This document shows positions 1 to 5,714 of a stretch of DNA of 6,125 bases, in pieces (within the stretch, counting starts at the first letter, position 1; each line of letters begins with the position of its first letter). Under the pieces are notes generated by a model, which did not search any database, was not told the DNA's origin, and saw nothing but the letters and a program-made list of their open reading frames with translations. A program made the translations under genes and the position numbers. Where the stretch lies: assembly GCA_046565865.1 (NCBI GenBank), contig JBKHXU010000225.1, positions 1-6,125 of the forward strand, given 5' to 3'. The stretch comes from JBKHXU01 sp046565865 (GTDB taxonomy: Bacteria > Pseudomonadota > Gammaproteobacteria > Acidiferrobacterales > Sulfurifustaceae).

Positions 1-3
1 TTT

Positions 4-1035
4 ATGCTTAAGGTCGGTATTGTCGGCGGCACCGGCTATACCGGAGTCGAGTTGTTGCGGCTGCTGGCGAGCCATCCCGACGCGCGCGTGACGGCGATCA
101 CGTCGCGCGGCGAGGCCGGCAAGAACGTGACACAGTTGTTCCCCAGTTTGCGCGGCCGCATCGATCTGGCGTTCACCGAGCCCGATCCGCGGGTTTTGGC
201 CGAGTGCGATGTGGTGTTCACGGCCACGCCCAACGGTGTCGCCATGACGCATGCGCGCGAGTTGCTCGCGGCGGGGGTGCGGGTGATCGATATCGCCGCC
301 GATTTCCGGCTGAAGGATGCGGCGACGTGGGAGCAGTGGTACGGCATGCCGCACGCGTGTCCGGAGCTGCTGGCGGAGGCGGTGTACGGCCTGCCCGAAG
401 TGAATCGGGCGACAATCCGGCAGGCGCGGTTGATCGCCAATCCGGGCTGCTATCCCACGGCGGTGCAGCTCGGTTTGCTGCCGCTGCTCGAGGCGGAGCT
501 GGTCGATCCCGGTCGGCTGATCGCGGACGCGAAGTCGGGCATTAGTGGTGCGGGACGTAAGGCCGAGGTGCACACGCTGCTCGCCGAAGCCGCCGATAGT
601 ATGAAGGCCTATGGCGTGGCGGCACATCGGCACTGGCCGGAAATATGTCAGGCGCTTGAGGCGGCGACCGGTAAGAAGGTCGGCCTTACGTTTGTCCCAC
701 ACTTGGCGCCAATGATTCGCGGCATACACGCAACGCTGTACGCTCGGCTCACCAAGCCGGACGTTGATGTGCAACGGCTGTTTGAAGAGCGCTACGCAAA
801 CGAACCGTTCGTGGACGTGATGCCGCCCGGTAGCCATCCGGAGACCCGGTCGGTGCGTGGCGCGAACATGTGCCGCATCGCCGTGCACCGGCCCCGGGGC
901 GGCGATACGGTGGTGGTACTGTCGGTCATCGATAATCTGGTCAAGGGCGCCGCCGGTCAGGCCGTGCAGAACATGAACATCATGTTCGGCCTGGAAGAGA
1001 CCACCGGGCTGAACCTGCCCGCTCTCATGCCCTAA
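4..1035 (+). CDS. argC: N-acetyl-gamma-glutamyl-phosphate reductase
   Basis: This cytosolic enzyme carries out the third step of arginine biosynthesis. It reduces N-acetylglutamyl phosphate to N-acetylglutamate semialdehyde with NADPH. The 343-residue product has the usual length of the family. Its N-terminal Rossmann fold opens with the dinucleotide-binding glycine motif GGTGYTG (residues 8-14). The catalytic cysteine is Cys149 in NPGCYPT. The substrate-side motifs SGISGAG (178-184) and HRHWPEI (208-214) are present, as is the C-terminal DNLVKGAAGQAVQNMN stretch (310-325). No key residue is missing and the frame is intact. The start is chosen because MLKVGIVGGTGYTG matches the normal family N-terminus. 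Only three bases precede it, so its ribosome binding site and promoter lie outside the window. Next to DUF6776 and bactofilin genes it sits in its usual gammaproteobacterial setting. The following gene starts 80 nt downstream, so cotranscription is possible but unproven. Confidence 0.97.
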   Translation: MLKVGIVGGTGYTGVELLRLLASHPDARVTAITSRGEAGKNVTQLFPSLRGRIDLAFTEPDPRVLAECDVVFTATPNGVAMTHARELLAAGVRVIDIAADFRLKDAATWEQWYGMPHACPELLAEAVYGLPEVNRATIRQARLIANPGCYPTAVQLGLLPLLEAELVDPGRLIADAKSGISGAGRKAEVHTLLAEAADSMKAYGVAAHRHWPEICQALEAATGKKVGLTFVPHLAPMIRGIHATLYARLTKPDVDVQRLFEERYANEPFVDVMPPGSHPETRSVRGANMCRIAVHRPRGGDTVVVLSVIDNLVKGAAGQAVQNMNIMFGLEETTGLNLPALMP

Positions 1036-1062
1036 GCGTCGCGCTTCCGCCGAGAGGGTCGC

Positions 1063-1068
1063 TATACT
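1063..1068 (+). promoter_or_regulatory. Possible sigma70 -10 box upstream of the DUF6776 gene
   Basis: TATACT matches the -10 consensus at five of six positions. It lies 47 nt before the next start codon, in the 80-nt gap after argC. No acceptable -35 hexamer is found 16-18 bp upstream (that stretch is GC-rich), and there is no extended TG motif. A short GC stem (CGCGC at 1078-1082 with GCGCG at 1091-1095) follows it but has no T-tract, so it is not a terminator. This could be a weak or activator-dependent promoter, or chance; read-through from argC is the alternative. Confidence 0.25.
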
Positions 1069-1115
1069 CTGAGGGAACGCGCTGCGTAAGGCGCGATTGG
1101 AGGAAGCGGTTTAGC

Positions 1116-1829
1116 ATGTTCAGTCGTTCCAAGACGGGTGAGCTGGTCGTGAAGCGCCGGCTGCCCTCGCGCACCAAACTCCTATTGAGCATCGGCATCG
1201 CCCTCGCCCTCACCATGGGTGCGGGCTGGATTTACAATTACGGTTTGAGCATGGCCGGCTTTGCCAGGCATTCCGCCGACCAAGAACAGACGCGGCTGCA
1301 GCAGGCGCTCGATCGCCGTGAGGCCGAGAACAACGAGCTGCGGGAATCGTTAGCGCGCGCGCAGCGCAGCGTGCAGATGAACGAGACGGCGTTCCAGGAG
1401 TTGGATCGGGCGCTCAAGGCGTCGGCTCAGGAAATCGTAAAGTTGCGCGAGGAATTGAATTTTTATCGCAACATTATCTCGCCGGCCGACAAGCGCAGTG
1501 GCTTGCGCATACAAAATCTCTACATCGAGCCGGCCGGGGCAAGCCGGTATCGCTACAAGTTGGTGTTGATCCAGGCGCTCAAACATGAACACGTGATCCG
1601 CGGGTCGGCGAATTTCGAGATCACCGGCACGCAGGCGGGAGAGAGCCGGGTGCTGACTTTCCCCGGCGAAAAGGAGCGCCCGATCGCGGTGAACTTTAAG
1701 TATTTTCAGGACATCGAGGGGCGGTTCGATCTGCCCGAAAATTTCAAACCACAACGCATTAAGGTTAATGTAACGCCGGCTGGTCGCACGCAATCGGTCG
1801 AAGAGTCGTTCGCCTGGCCGCAGGCCTAG
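1116..1829 (+). CDS. DUF6776-like single-pass membrane coiled-coil protein
   Basis: The function is unknown. The 237-residue product has a basic N-terminus (residues 1-21) and one hydrophobic segment at about 22-40. A Glu/Gln/Arg-rich heptad-like coiled coil follows at about 54-117. The C-terminal globular part (about 125-235) contains recognisable family stretches: LREELNFYRNIISP (110-123), FKYFQDIEGRFDLPENF (194-210) and a closing VEESFAWP. The positive-inside rule suggests a cytoplasmic N-terminus, with the coiled coil and C-terminal domain in the periplasm. I assign it to the DUF6776-type proteins from memory of this locus between argC and bactofilin in gammaproteobacteria. A GGAGGA ribosome binding site at 1099-1104 lies 11 nt before the ATG, slightly long but acceptable. 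The stop is only 17 nt before the bactofilin start, which implies one transcript. A role as a membrane partner of the bactofilin is inference from position alone. Confidence 0.85.
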   Translation: MFSRSKTGELVVKRRLPSRTKLLLSIGIALALTMGAGWIYNYGLSMAGFARHSADQEQTRLQQALDRREAENNELRESLARAQRSVQMNETAFQELDRALKASAQEIVKLREELNFYRNIISPADKRSGLRIQNLYIEPAGASRYRYKLVLIQALKHEHVIRGSANFEITGTQAGESRVLTFPGEKERPIAVNFKYFQDIEGRFDLPENFKPQRIKVNVTPAGRTQSVEESFAWPQA

Positions 1830-1846
1830 TTAGTACCGGAGGAGAA

Positions 1847-2296
1847 ATGTTAAGCACCCTAAGCAAAAGTCCCAACGAGAAGCCGTGCAATACGATCGAT
1901 ACATTGGTCGGTGCGCGGACGGAGTTGAAAGGCGATATCACCTTCACCGGCGGGTTGCGCATCGACGGCAAACTCAAAGGCAACATAACCGCGAAAGGCG
2001 ACGGCAATAGCACGCTGGTGTTGAGCGAAAACGCGGTCGTGATCGATAATGTCACGGTTCCGCACATCATTACGAACGGCACTATCAAGGGAACTGTTCG
2101 CGCCGCCGAGCGCATCGAACTGCAACCGAAGGCCGAGGTGGCCGGTGATCTTTACTATAAAGTCATGGAAATGGCGTCGGGCGCGGTGGTGAACGGTAAT
2201 TTGGTGCGCGAAGCGCCCGACGCGCTTCTCAAAGACAAGGCCCCGGTGGCGCGGTTAAAGCCGATTAACGCCAGTACTGCGGAAGAGGAGTCGTAA
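1847..2296 (+). CDS. Bactofilin (polymer-forming cytoskeletal protein)
   Basis: Bactofilins assemble without nucleotides into cytoplasmic, usually membrane-associated filaments. These scaffold cell-wall enzymes, stalks or polar complexes. The 149-residue product has the family layout: a short disordered N-terminus (1-16), a central beta-helix of repeated Gly/Val/Ile-rich rungs (about 17-120), and a polar, charged tail (121-149). Diagnostic stretches are IDTLVGARTELKGDITF (17-33), GGLRIDGKLKGNI (35-47) and VVNGNLV (114-120). No transmembrane segment is visible, so membrane contact would have to come from the N-terminus or from a partner. The ATG has a strong GGAGG at 1838-1842, spaced only 4 nt away, and follows the DUF6776 stop by 17 nt, consistent with coupled expression. 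Its stop codon overlaps the regulatory sequence of erpA. An M23 peptidase gene lies nearby on the opposite strand; bactofilin-M23 association is known in cell-shape systems such as Helicobacter CcmA and Csd proteins. The exact role here is not known. Confidence 0.93.
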   Translation: MLSTLSKSPNEKPCNTIDTLVGARTELKGDITFTGGLRIDGKLKGNITAKGDGNSTLVLSENAVVIDNVTVPHIITNGTIKGTVRAAERIELQPKAEVAGDLYYKVMEMASGAVVNGNLVREAPDALLKDKAPVARLKPINASTAEEES

Positions 2297-2320
2297 TAGT
2301 TGACCTTGTCGTTCGGTAAC
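2296..2320 (+). promoter_or_regulatory. Candidate IscR type 1 operator over the erpA -35 box
   Basis: The left half reads ATAGTTGACC (2296-2305). This fits the IscR type 1 consensus (ATASYYGACTRWWWYAGTCRRSTAT) at its first nine positions. The right half retains TCGG at the expected distance (2313-2316). Overall, I count about 17 of 25 positions matching. The element overlaps the TTGACC -35 hexamer, so bound [2Fe-2S]-IscR would repress. erpA is a known IscR target in E. coli, which supports the reading. The right half is degenerate, and no iscR gene is visible in the window. Confidence 0.5.
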
Positions 2321-2329
2321 GCGGATAAT
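2300..2329 (+). promoter_or_regulatory. sigma70 promoter of erpA
   Basis: TTGACC (2300-2305) and GATAAT (2324-2329) each match the consensus at five of six positions and are 18 bp apart. Transcription would start near 2336, leaving a leader of about 22 nt that contains the GGAGA ribosome binding site. The promoter lies wholly in the 61-nt gap between bactofilin and erpA. erpA can therefore be expressed independently of the upstream genes. Confidence 0.75.
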
Positions 2330-2357
2330 TCGCTTTAAGGTTTTTGGAGACGCACGA

Positions 2358-2711
2358 ATGAATGCTGCCGTTCCCGAGATGCCGGCGCCGCTCGTTTTTT
2401 CCGACAACGCCGCCAAAAAGGTAAAGCAACTGATCGCCGAGGAAAACAACCCGGCGCTGATGTTGCGCGTATTTGTATCCGGGGGCGGTTGCTCCGGGTT
2501 TCAATACGGCTTCACCTTTGAAGAGAGCGCGGCCGAGGACGATACGCGCGTGACGAAAGAAGGCGTGACGGTGCTGATTGATCCGCTGAGCTTCCAGTAT
2601 TTGGCGGGCGCCGAGATCGACTATCAAGAGGGGTTGAACGGCGCGCAGTTCGTTATCAAAAACCCCAATGCCAAAACCACCTGCGGTTGCGGCTCCTCCT
2701 TTAGCGCCTAG
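2358..2711 (+). CDS. erpA: Iron-sulfur cluster insertion protein ErpA (A-type carrier)
   Basis: ErpA is a small cytosolic A-type carrier. It receives Fe-S clusters from the Isc or Suf scaffold and passes them to apo-enzymes, including the isoprenoid enzymes IspG and IspH and respiratory proteins. The 117-residue product has the three conserved cluster-binding cysteines: Cys45 in SGGGCSGFQYG, and Cys109 and Cys111 in the C-terminal TCGCGSSFS motif. The spacing matches E. coli ErpA with three extra N-terminal residues. The sequence following the first cysteine and the LNGAQFVIKNPN segment (93-104) are typical of ErpA and favour it over IscA or SufA, as does its place after the bactofilin. GGAGA at 2346-2350 is a well-spaced ribosome binding site. 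The gene has its own promoter with a likely IscR operator and ends just before a strong terminator, so it is probably monocistronic, with some read-through from the genes upstream. Confidence 0.96.
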   Translation: MNAAVPEMPAPLVFSDNAAKKVKQLIAEENNPALMLRVFVSGGGCSGFQYGFTFEESAAEDDTRVTKEGVTVLIDPLSFQYLAGAEIDYQEGLNGAQFVIKNPNAKTTCGCGSSFSA

Positions 2712-2732
2712 CCGGAAACAGTTTGCGCAGAC

Positions 2733-2760
2733 GAAAAAGGCGGCCCGGGCCGCCTTTTTC
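2733..2760. terminator. Bidirectional intrinsic terminator between erpA and the M23 gene
   Basis: This 28-bp stretch is a perfect palindrome. A GGCGGC/GCCGCC stem (2739-2744 with 2749-2754) closes a CCGG loop and is flanked by five As and five Ts. Read in either direction it gives a GC-rich hairpin followed by a U-tract. It starts 21 nt after the erpA stop and touches the stop codon of the convergent peptidase gene (TGA at 2761-2759), so it serves both transcripts. Confidence 0.93.
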
Positions 2761-3964
2761 ATTGTTGTTTCGATATCACCGCGTCGATGTCGGCGACGAG
2801 GTTTCCGCCGGTGCCGGCCTCGAGTTGCACAATCCAATTCGCCGCGTCCTGCCGGAACATCTGACGCAGGTCCGACGATATCGGCATGCGCGCCGATAGC
2901 GGCAGCTTGAACGTAAGCGGGTCGCGGTGCACGCCGTTCACCTGAATCTCATAGTGCAGGTGGGGCGCGGTTGCGAGGCCCGTCTGGCCGACATAACCGA
3001 TGATCTCTCCTTGCTCTATCGTTTGCCCCGCGCGCAGCCCCGCGCGATAGCGCGCGAGGTGCGCGTACAAGGTGCTGTACGGACCGGCGTGACGGATCGC
3101 GATCATGTTGCCGTATCCGCCGTTCCAGCCCACCGCCGTGATGCGCCCGCTCGCGGTTGCTCTTACCGGGGTACCGGCCGGGGCGTCGTAATCCACACCG
3201 TGATGCGCCCGCCAAGTTTTTAAGATAGGGTGGTAGCGGGAACGCGAGAACAGCGAACTGACGCGACTGAACTTGACGGGGGTTCGCAGGAAGTCGCGTT
3301 TCAGCGAAAAGCCGTCCGGCGAGTAGTATTGCATGCGGCCATCGTCACCGCGAAATCCTATTGCCCGATACACGCGCCCTTGATTAACAAACTCGGCGGC
3401 AAGAATGTCTCCGTCCGATATCTTGTCGCCCCGCCAATACTTTTCCTCGTACAACACCACGAAACTGTCGCCGCGGCGCAGATCGAGAACGAAGTCGATA
3501 TCCCAGCCGAATATCTCAGCGAGCTCCATAATAAGTCGGTCGGACAAACCGGCGTCCTGACCGTCGTCGAATAGCGATCCATCGATGGTTCCGGCGACGC
3601 GCGCGATACGAAGTTCATAGTCCGGGCGTGCGTTCGGCGTTGTGTCGCTCGCAACGAGCGCGTGTAATGCTTCCTCGGGTTGCACCCCGCCCAGCAGGCG
3701 TTTGCCCAACGCCAACCGGGAAACGTCGACGGCGGTTGACGTGCTTAAAGATGCGGCCGCTCTCTCAGCGAGCGATGTGGTTACCGCGCGCGTCGGCGAA
3801 GCAAAAGTCGGAGAGTAGGCGGGAGGGGACATCGACGCGATCGTGCCGGTGGCGATGTACGCGCCCGCGGTCAGCCAAAGGTATCGCCGGTGCCGCCCTC
3901 GCTGTTTTTGAGGGGCGCTACGAGCCGATACATCGTTGTTCTGCATTTTTTTGGAAAGGCGCAT
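2759..3964 (-). CDS. M23-family zinc peptidoglycan endopeptidase (MepM/Csd3-like)
   Basis: The likely role is cutting peptide crosslinks in the cell wall from the periplasmic side of the inner membrane. The 401-residue product has a basic N-terminus, then a hydrophobic anchor or signal segment at about 28-45 and a low-complexity Ser/Thr/Ala linker. A Csd3-like second domain follows at about 117-235, with the motif GLSDRLIMELAEIFGWDIDF (139-158). The LytM/M23 catalytic domain is at about 250-350. Zinc ligands by family analogy are His254 and Asp258 (HHGVD) and His337 (HLH); His302 and His335 are the expected catalytic histidines. Unlike E. coli MepM (about 440 residues) there is no clear LysM/OapA module before the Csd3-like region. 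The ATG at 3964 is the first in frame; Met7 is an alternative and neither has a strong ribosome binding site. The gene is divergent from tyrS and convergent with erpA. Confidence 0.92.
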   Translation of the reverse strand: MRLSKKMQNNDVSARSAPQKQRGRHRRYLWLTAGAYIATGTIASMSPPAYSPTFASPTRAVTTSLAERAAASLSTSTAVDVSRLALGKRLLGGVQPEEALHALVASDTTPNARPDYELRIARVAGTIDGSLFDDGQDAGLSDRLIMELAEIFGWDIDFVLDLRRGDSFVVLYEEKYWRGDKISDGDILAAEFVNQGRVYRAIGFRGDDGRMQYYSPDGFSLKRDFLRTPVKFSRVSSLFSRSRYHPILKTWRAHHGVDYDAPAGTPVRATASGRITAVGWNGGYGNMIAIRHAGPYSTLYAHLARYRAGLRAGQTIEQGEIIGYVGQTGLATAPHLHYEIQVNGVHRDPLTFKLPLSARMPISSDLRQMFRQDAANWIVQLEAGTGGNLVADIDAVISKQQ

Positions 3965-4117
3965 CCGTTTGCCGCCACATCGAAATCCGTTTCGACTTGA
4001 CCCACTTTACCGGGGAAGCGACCGTAAAAAAATTCCTGTGACCGTTAAGGCTGTGCGTCCATCTGGTCGCCGTGGGCATACGGGTGATACCCTTGATTCA
4101 AACGAGCATGAATTCCT
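3965..4117. other. Divergent intergenic region between the M23 gene and tyrS
   Basis: These 153 bases must hold the promoters of both the peptidase gene (minus) and tyrS (plus). I found no convincing -35/-10 pair on either strand. On the plus strand TTGACC (3997-4002) lacks a -10 at normal spacing; the closest A-rich sequence, TAAAAA at 4025-4030, is 22 bp away. On the minus strand only weak pairs exist around the A/T run at 4025-4034. No T-box or leader-peptide attenuator is seen upstream of tyrS. Confidence 0.5.
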
Positions 4118-5314
4118 ATGACTGACTCAAGCGCCTGGGGCCTGCTGCGTCGCGGTACCGAAGAAGTCCTCGTCGAATCCGAACTGCGCGAGCGGCTCGA
4201 CCAGGGAGCGACGTTACGCGTCAAGGCCGGTTTCGATCCGACCGCGCCCGATCTCCATCTTGGCCATACGGTCTTGATTCGCAAGCTCCGCGACTTTCAA
4301 GAGCTGGGTCACGAAATATGGTTCTTGATCGGGGATTTCACCGCCATGATCGGCGACCCGACCGGCAAAAGCGCTACGCGCCCGCCGCTCAGTGCCGAGC
4401 AGGTGCGCGAGAACGCGCGCACCTACGAAGCGCAGATCTTCAAGATTCTCGATCCCGCGAGAACAAAGATCGTATTCAATTCCAGCTGGTTGGATTCGTT
4501 GGCCGCGAGCCGGTTCATCCAACTGGCCTCGACCTACACCGTGGCGCGCATGCTCGAGCGTGACGACTTCCAGCAGCGCTATGCCGCCGGCCAGCCGATC
4601 GCGATCCATGAGTTCTTATACCCGCTGATACAAGGTTATGACTCGGTGCAACTGCGCGCCGATGTCGAACTTGGGGGGACCGATCAGAAATTCAACATGC
4701 TGGTCGGACGCGAGCTGCAAAAGCACTACGGCCAACGGCCGCAAACCGTGATAACGCTGCCGATCCTCGAAGGCACCGACGGCGTCAACAAGATGTCGAA
4801 GTCGCTCGGCAACTACATCGGCATCCAGGAACCGCCGGACGAACAGTTTGGCAAGCTCATGTCCATCTCCGACGCGCTCATGTGGCGTTACCTTGAGCTG
4901 TTATCGCGACATGATCTGGCGGCCATCCAGCGTTGGCGGCGAGAAGTGGAGGAAGGCCGTAACCCGCGCGACGTCAAACTTGATCTCGCCGAGGAACTGG
5001 TCGCGCGCTTTCATGGCGCCGAGGCAGGACGGCGCGCGCGCGAATCGTTTCTGGCGCGCTTTAGCCGCGGTGAGACGCCCGAGGACATTCCCGCGGCCGA
5101 GCTGCGCGCGCGCGACGGCCGCATATCGCTGCCGCAGTTATTAAAGGAGACGGGCCTTACCAAGAGCACGTCCGAAGCGATTCGGCTGATCCGCCAGGGT
5201 GGAGTGCGGATTGATGGCGAGCGTGCGGACGATCCGGCGCTGGAACTGGCAGTCGGTGCGACCCCGCTGCTCCAGGTGGGCAAGCGCCGGTTTTTGCGCG
5301 TATCTATTCGGTAA
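4118..5314 (+). CDS. tyrS: Tyrosyl-tRNA synthetase (TyrZ-type)
   Basis: This cytosolic class I aminoacyl-tRNA synthetase charges tRNA-Tyr with tyrosine, using ATP. The 398-residue product has the HIGH-type signature HLGH at residues 47-50 within GFDPTAPDLHLGH, the substrate-pocket stretch LGGTDQKFN (185-193) and an intact KMSKS loop (225-229). A C-terminal S4-like RNA-binding domain spans about 336-398, containing GGVRIDGERADDPALEL. The GFDPTAPDLHLGH form and the length of about 400 match the TyrZ type of tyrosyl-tRNA synthetase, which Pseudomonas has at this locus. The ATG at 4118 is chosen because the protein begins at the normal family position; its ribosome binding site is poor (only GAG at 4104-4106). 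A five-codon open frame (ATG at 4108) overlaps the start. The gene lies directly before an rRNA operon and is followed by a hairpin that may end its transcript. Confidence 0.96.
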   Translation: MTDSSAWGLLRRGTEEVLVESELRERLDQGATLRVKAGFDPTAPDLHLGHTVLIRKLRDFQELGHEIWFLIGDFTAMIGDPTGKSATRPPLSAEQVRENARTYEAQIFKILDPARTKIVFNSSWLDSLAASRFIQLASTYTVARMLERDDFQQRYAAGQPIAIHEFLYPLIQGYDSVQLRADVELGGTDQKFNMLVGRELQKHYGQRPQTVITLPILEGTDGVNKMSKSLGNYIGIQEPPDEQFGKLMSISDALMWRYLELLSRHDLAAIQRWRREVEEGRNPRDVKLDLAEELVARFHGAEAGRRARESFLARFSRGETPEDIPAAELRARDGRISLPQLLKETGLTKSTSEAIRLIRQGGVRIDGERADDPALELAVGATPLLQVGKRRFLRVSIR

Positions 5315-5326
5315 GGTACCGGCCGC

Positions 5327-5358
5327 AGCGCAACGGAATCTTGCGGTCCCGTTGCGCT
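5327..5358 (+). terminator. Hairpin after tyrS, possible terminator
   Basis: AGCGCAACGG (5327-5336) pairs perfectly with CCGTTGCGCT (5349-5358) around a 12-nt loop, starting 13 nt after the tyrS stop. There is no immediate T-tract; the following sequence is only modestly T-rich. It may be a weak terminator, a 3'-end stabiliser or a pause site. From here to about 5484 I see no other element. Confidence 0.45.
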
Positions 5359-5484
5359 CGAGGGTTCGGTAGTTCTATTTAAGCGGTCGTGGGCAGGGCG
5401 CAGGTCGTATCGCCGCCACAGCTCTATAAACCACCGCCCCGGCGTCAGCTCGTCTGGCAGCGGGTTCTGTCGGTCGGCCTGTCG

Positions 5485-5499
5485 AAAAACCGCAAAAAA
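5485..5499 (+). promoter_or_regulatory. UP-element-like A tracts upstream of the rRNA promoter
   Basis: Runs of five and six As separated by CCGC lie just upstream of the -35 box, at roughly -53 to -39 from the predicted start. This is where the RNA polymerase alpha C-terminal domains contact rRNA promoters. The surrounding sequence is GC-rich, so the tracts stand out. No clear Fis site was recognised further upstream. Confidence 0.65.
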
Positions 5500-5503
5500 G
5501 GCG

Positions 5504-5531
5504 TTGACTCGACTCTTCGGGCGCGTATAAT
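5504..5531 (+). promoter_or_regulatory. rRNA operon promoter (sigma70, rrn P1-like)
   Basis: TTGACT (5504-5509) and a perfect TATAAT (5526-5531) are separated by 16 bp, the short spacer typical of rRNA P1 promoters. The -10 is followed by a GC-rich discriminator, GCGCGTCCC, very like that of E. coli rrn P1. This feature is associated with ppGpp/DksA and growth-rate control. Transcription should start near 5538. Only one promoter is evident, with no P2 counterpart between it and the 16S gene. Confidence 0.92.
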
Positions 5532-5544
5532 GCGCGTCCCTTGG

Positions 5545-5577
5545 CCGGTACGTCCGTGCCGGTTTTGCTCTTTAAAA
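5545..5577 (+). promoter_or_regulatory. rRNA leader antitermination signals boxB and boxA
   Basis: A boxB-like hairpin pairs CCGGTAC (5545-5551) with GTGCCGG (5556-5562) around a GTCC loop, including one G-U pair. It is followed by TTTT and then boxA, TGCTCTTTAAAA (5566-5577), very close to the E. coli rrn boxA TGCTCTTTAACA. In rRNA operons boxA recruits NusB-NusE (S10) and SuhB so that polymerase reads through the untranslated operon. The elements begin about 7 nt after the predicted transcript start. Confidence 0.88.
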
Positions 5578-5593
5578 ATTAGGATCAAGTAAT

Positions 5594-5606
5594 TTGTGTG
5601 GGCGCT
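5594..5606 (+). promoter_or_regulatory. boxC-like element of the rRNA leader
   Basis: TTGTGTGGGCGCT resembles the boxC of E. coli rrn leaders, whose core I recall as TGTGTGGGCACT, and lies the expected short distance after boxA. boxC is implicated in leader function and 16S maturation rather than strictly in antitermination. Confidence 0.55.
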
Positions 5607-5619
5607 TTGTCGAGCCTTG

Positions 5620-5705
5620 GTCATCCATTGAAAGATGACTGAGTCGGCGCAAGCCGGCCTGGTCAACAGCAGTTTTTGTTTCCCTTCGGGGAGACTCCAA
5701 GTTTT

Positions 5706-5714
<9 letters not shown>
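5620..5714 (+). other. Structured distal 16S leader with four short hairpins
   Basis: Four stems can be drawn by eye. GTCATC/GATGAC pairs 5620-5625 with 5634-5639. CGGC/GCCG pairs 5645-5648 with 5653-5656 around a GCAA tetraloop. GTTTCCC pairs with GGGAGAC (5678-5684 with 5689-5695) around a TTCG tetraloop. CTCCAA pairs with TTGGAG (5695-5700 with 5709-5714). The last two compete for base 5695. The last one reaches into mature 16S. The GNRA and UUCG loops suggest stable RNA folding. The partner strand of the RNase III processing stem would lie beyond the window, after 16S. Confidence 0.55.

Noticed and set aside
36..440. 134-codon open frame on the minus strand inside argC
   Set aside because: It is antisense to a confidently identified gene in GC-rich DNA, its product shows no recognisable motif, and it is a compositional shadow.
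1078..1095. GC hairpin between argC and the DUF6776 gene as a terminator
   Set aside because: The stem is only 5 bp with an 8-nt loop and no T-tract follows it, so termination is unlikely.
1350..1793. 147-codon open frame on the minus strand inside the DUF6776 gene
   Set aside because: The plus-strand frame has a ribosome binding site, a membrane segment, a coiled coil and family motifs. The antisense frame has none of these.
2265..2837. 190-codon open frame on the minus strand across erpA and its terminator
   Set aside because: It would be antisense to erpA and run through the shared terminator and the erpA promoter. The sequence is low-complexity and basic, with no family resemblance.
3997..4030. 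tyrS promoter using TTGACC at 3997
   Set aside because: The -35-like hexamer is good, but the nearest -10-like sequence (TAAAAA) is 22 bp away, too far for a normal sigma70 promoter.
3628..4041. 137-codon plus-strand open frame over the 5' end of the M23 gene
   Set aside because: It is antisense to the M23 N-terminus, is Arg/Pro-rich as expected of a shadow frame, and has no convincing start context.
3965..4117. T-box or tyrosine-responsive riboswitch upstream of tyrS
   Set aside because: No T-box sequence, specifier stem or terminator/antiterminator pair is visible, and T-boxes are essentially absent from gammaproteobacteria.
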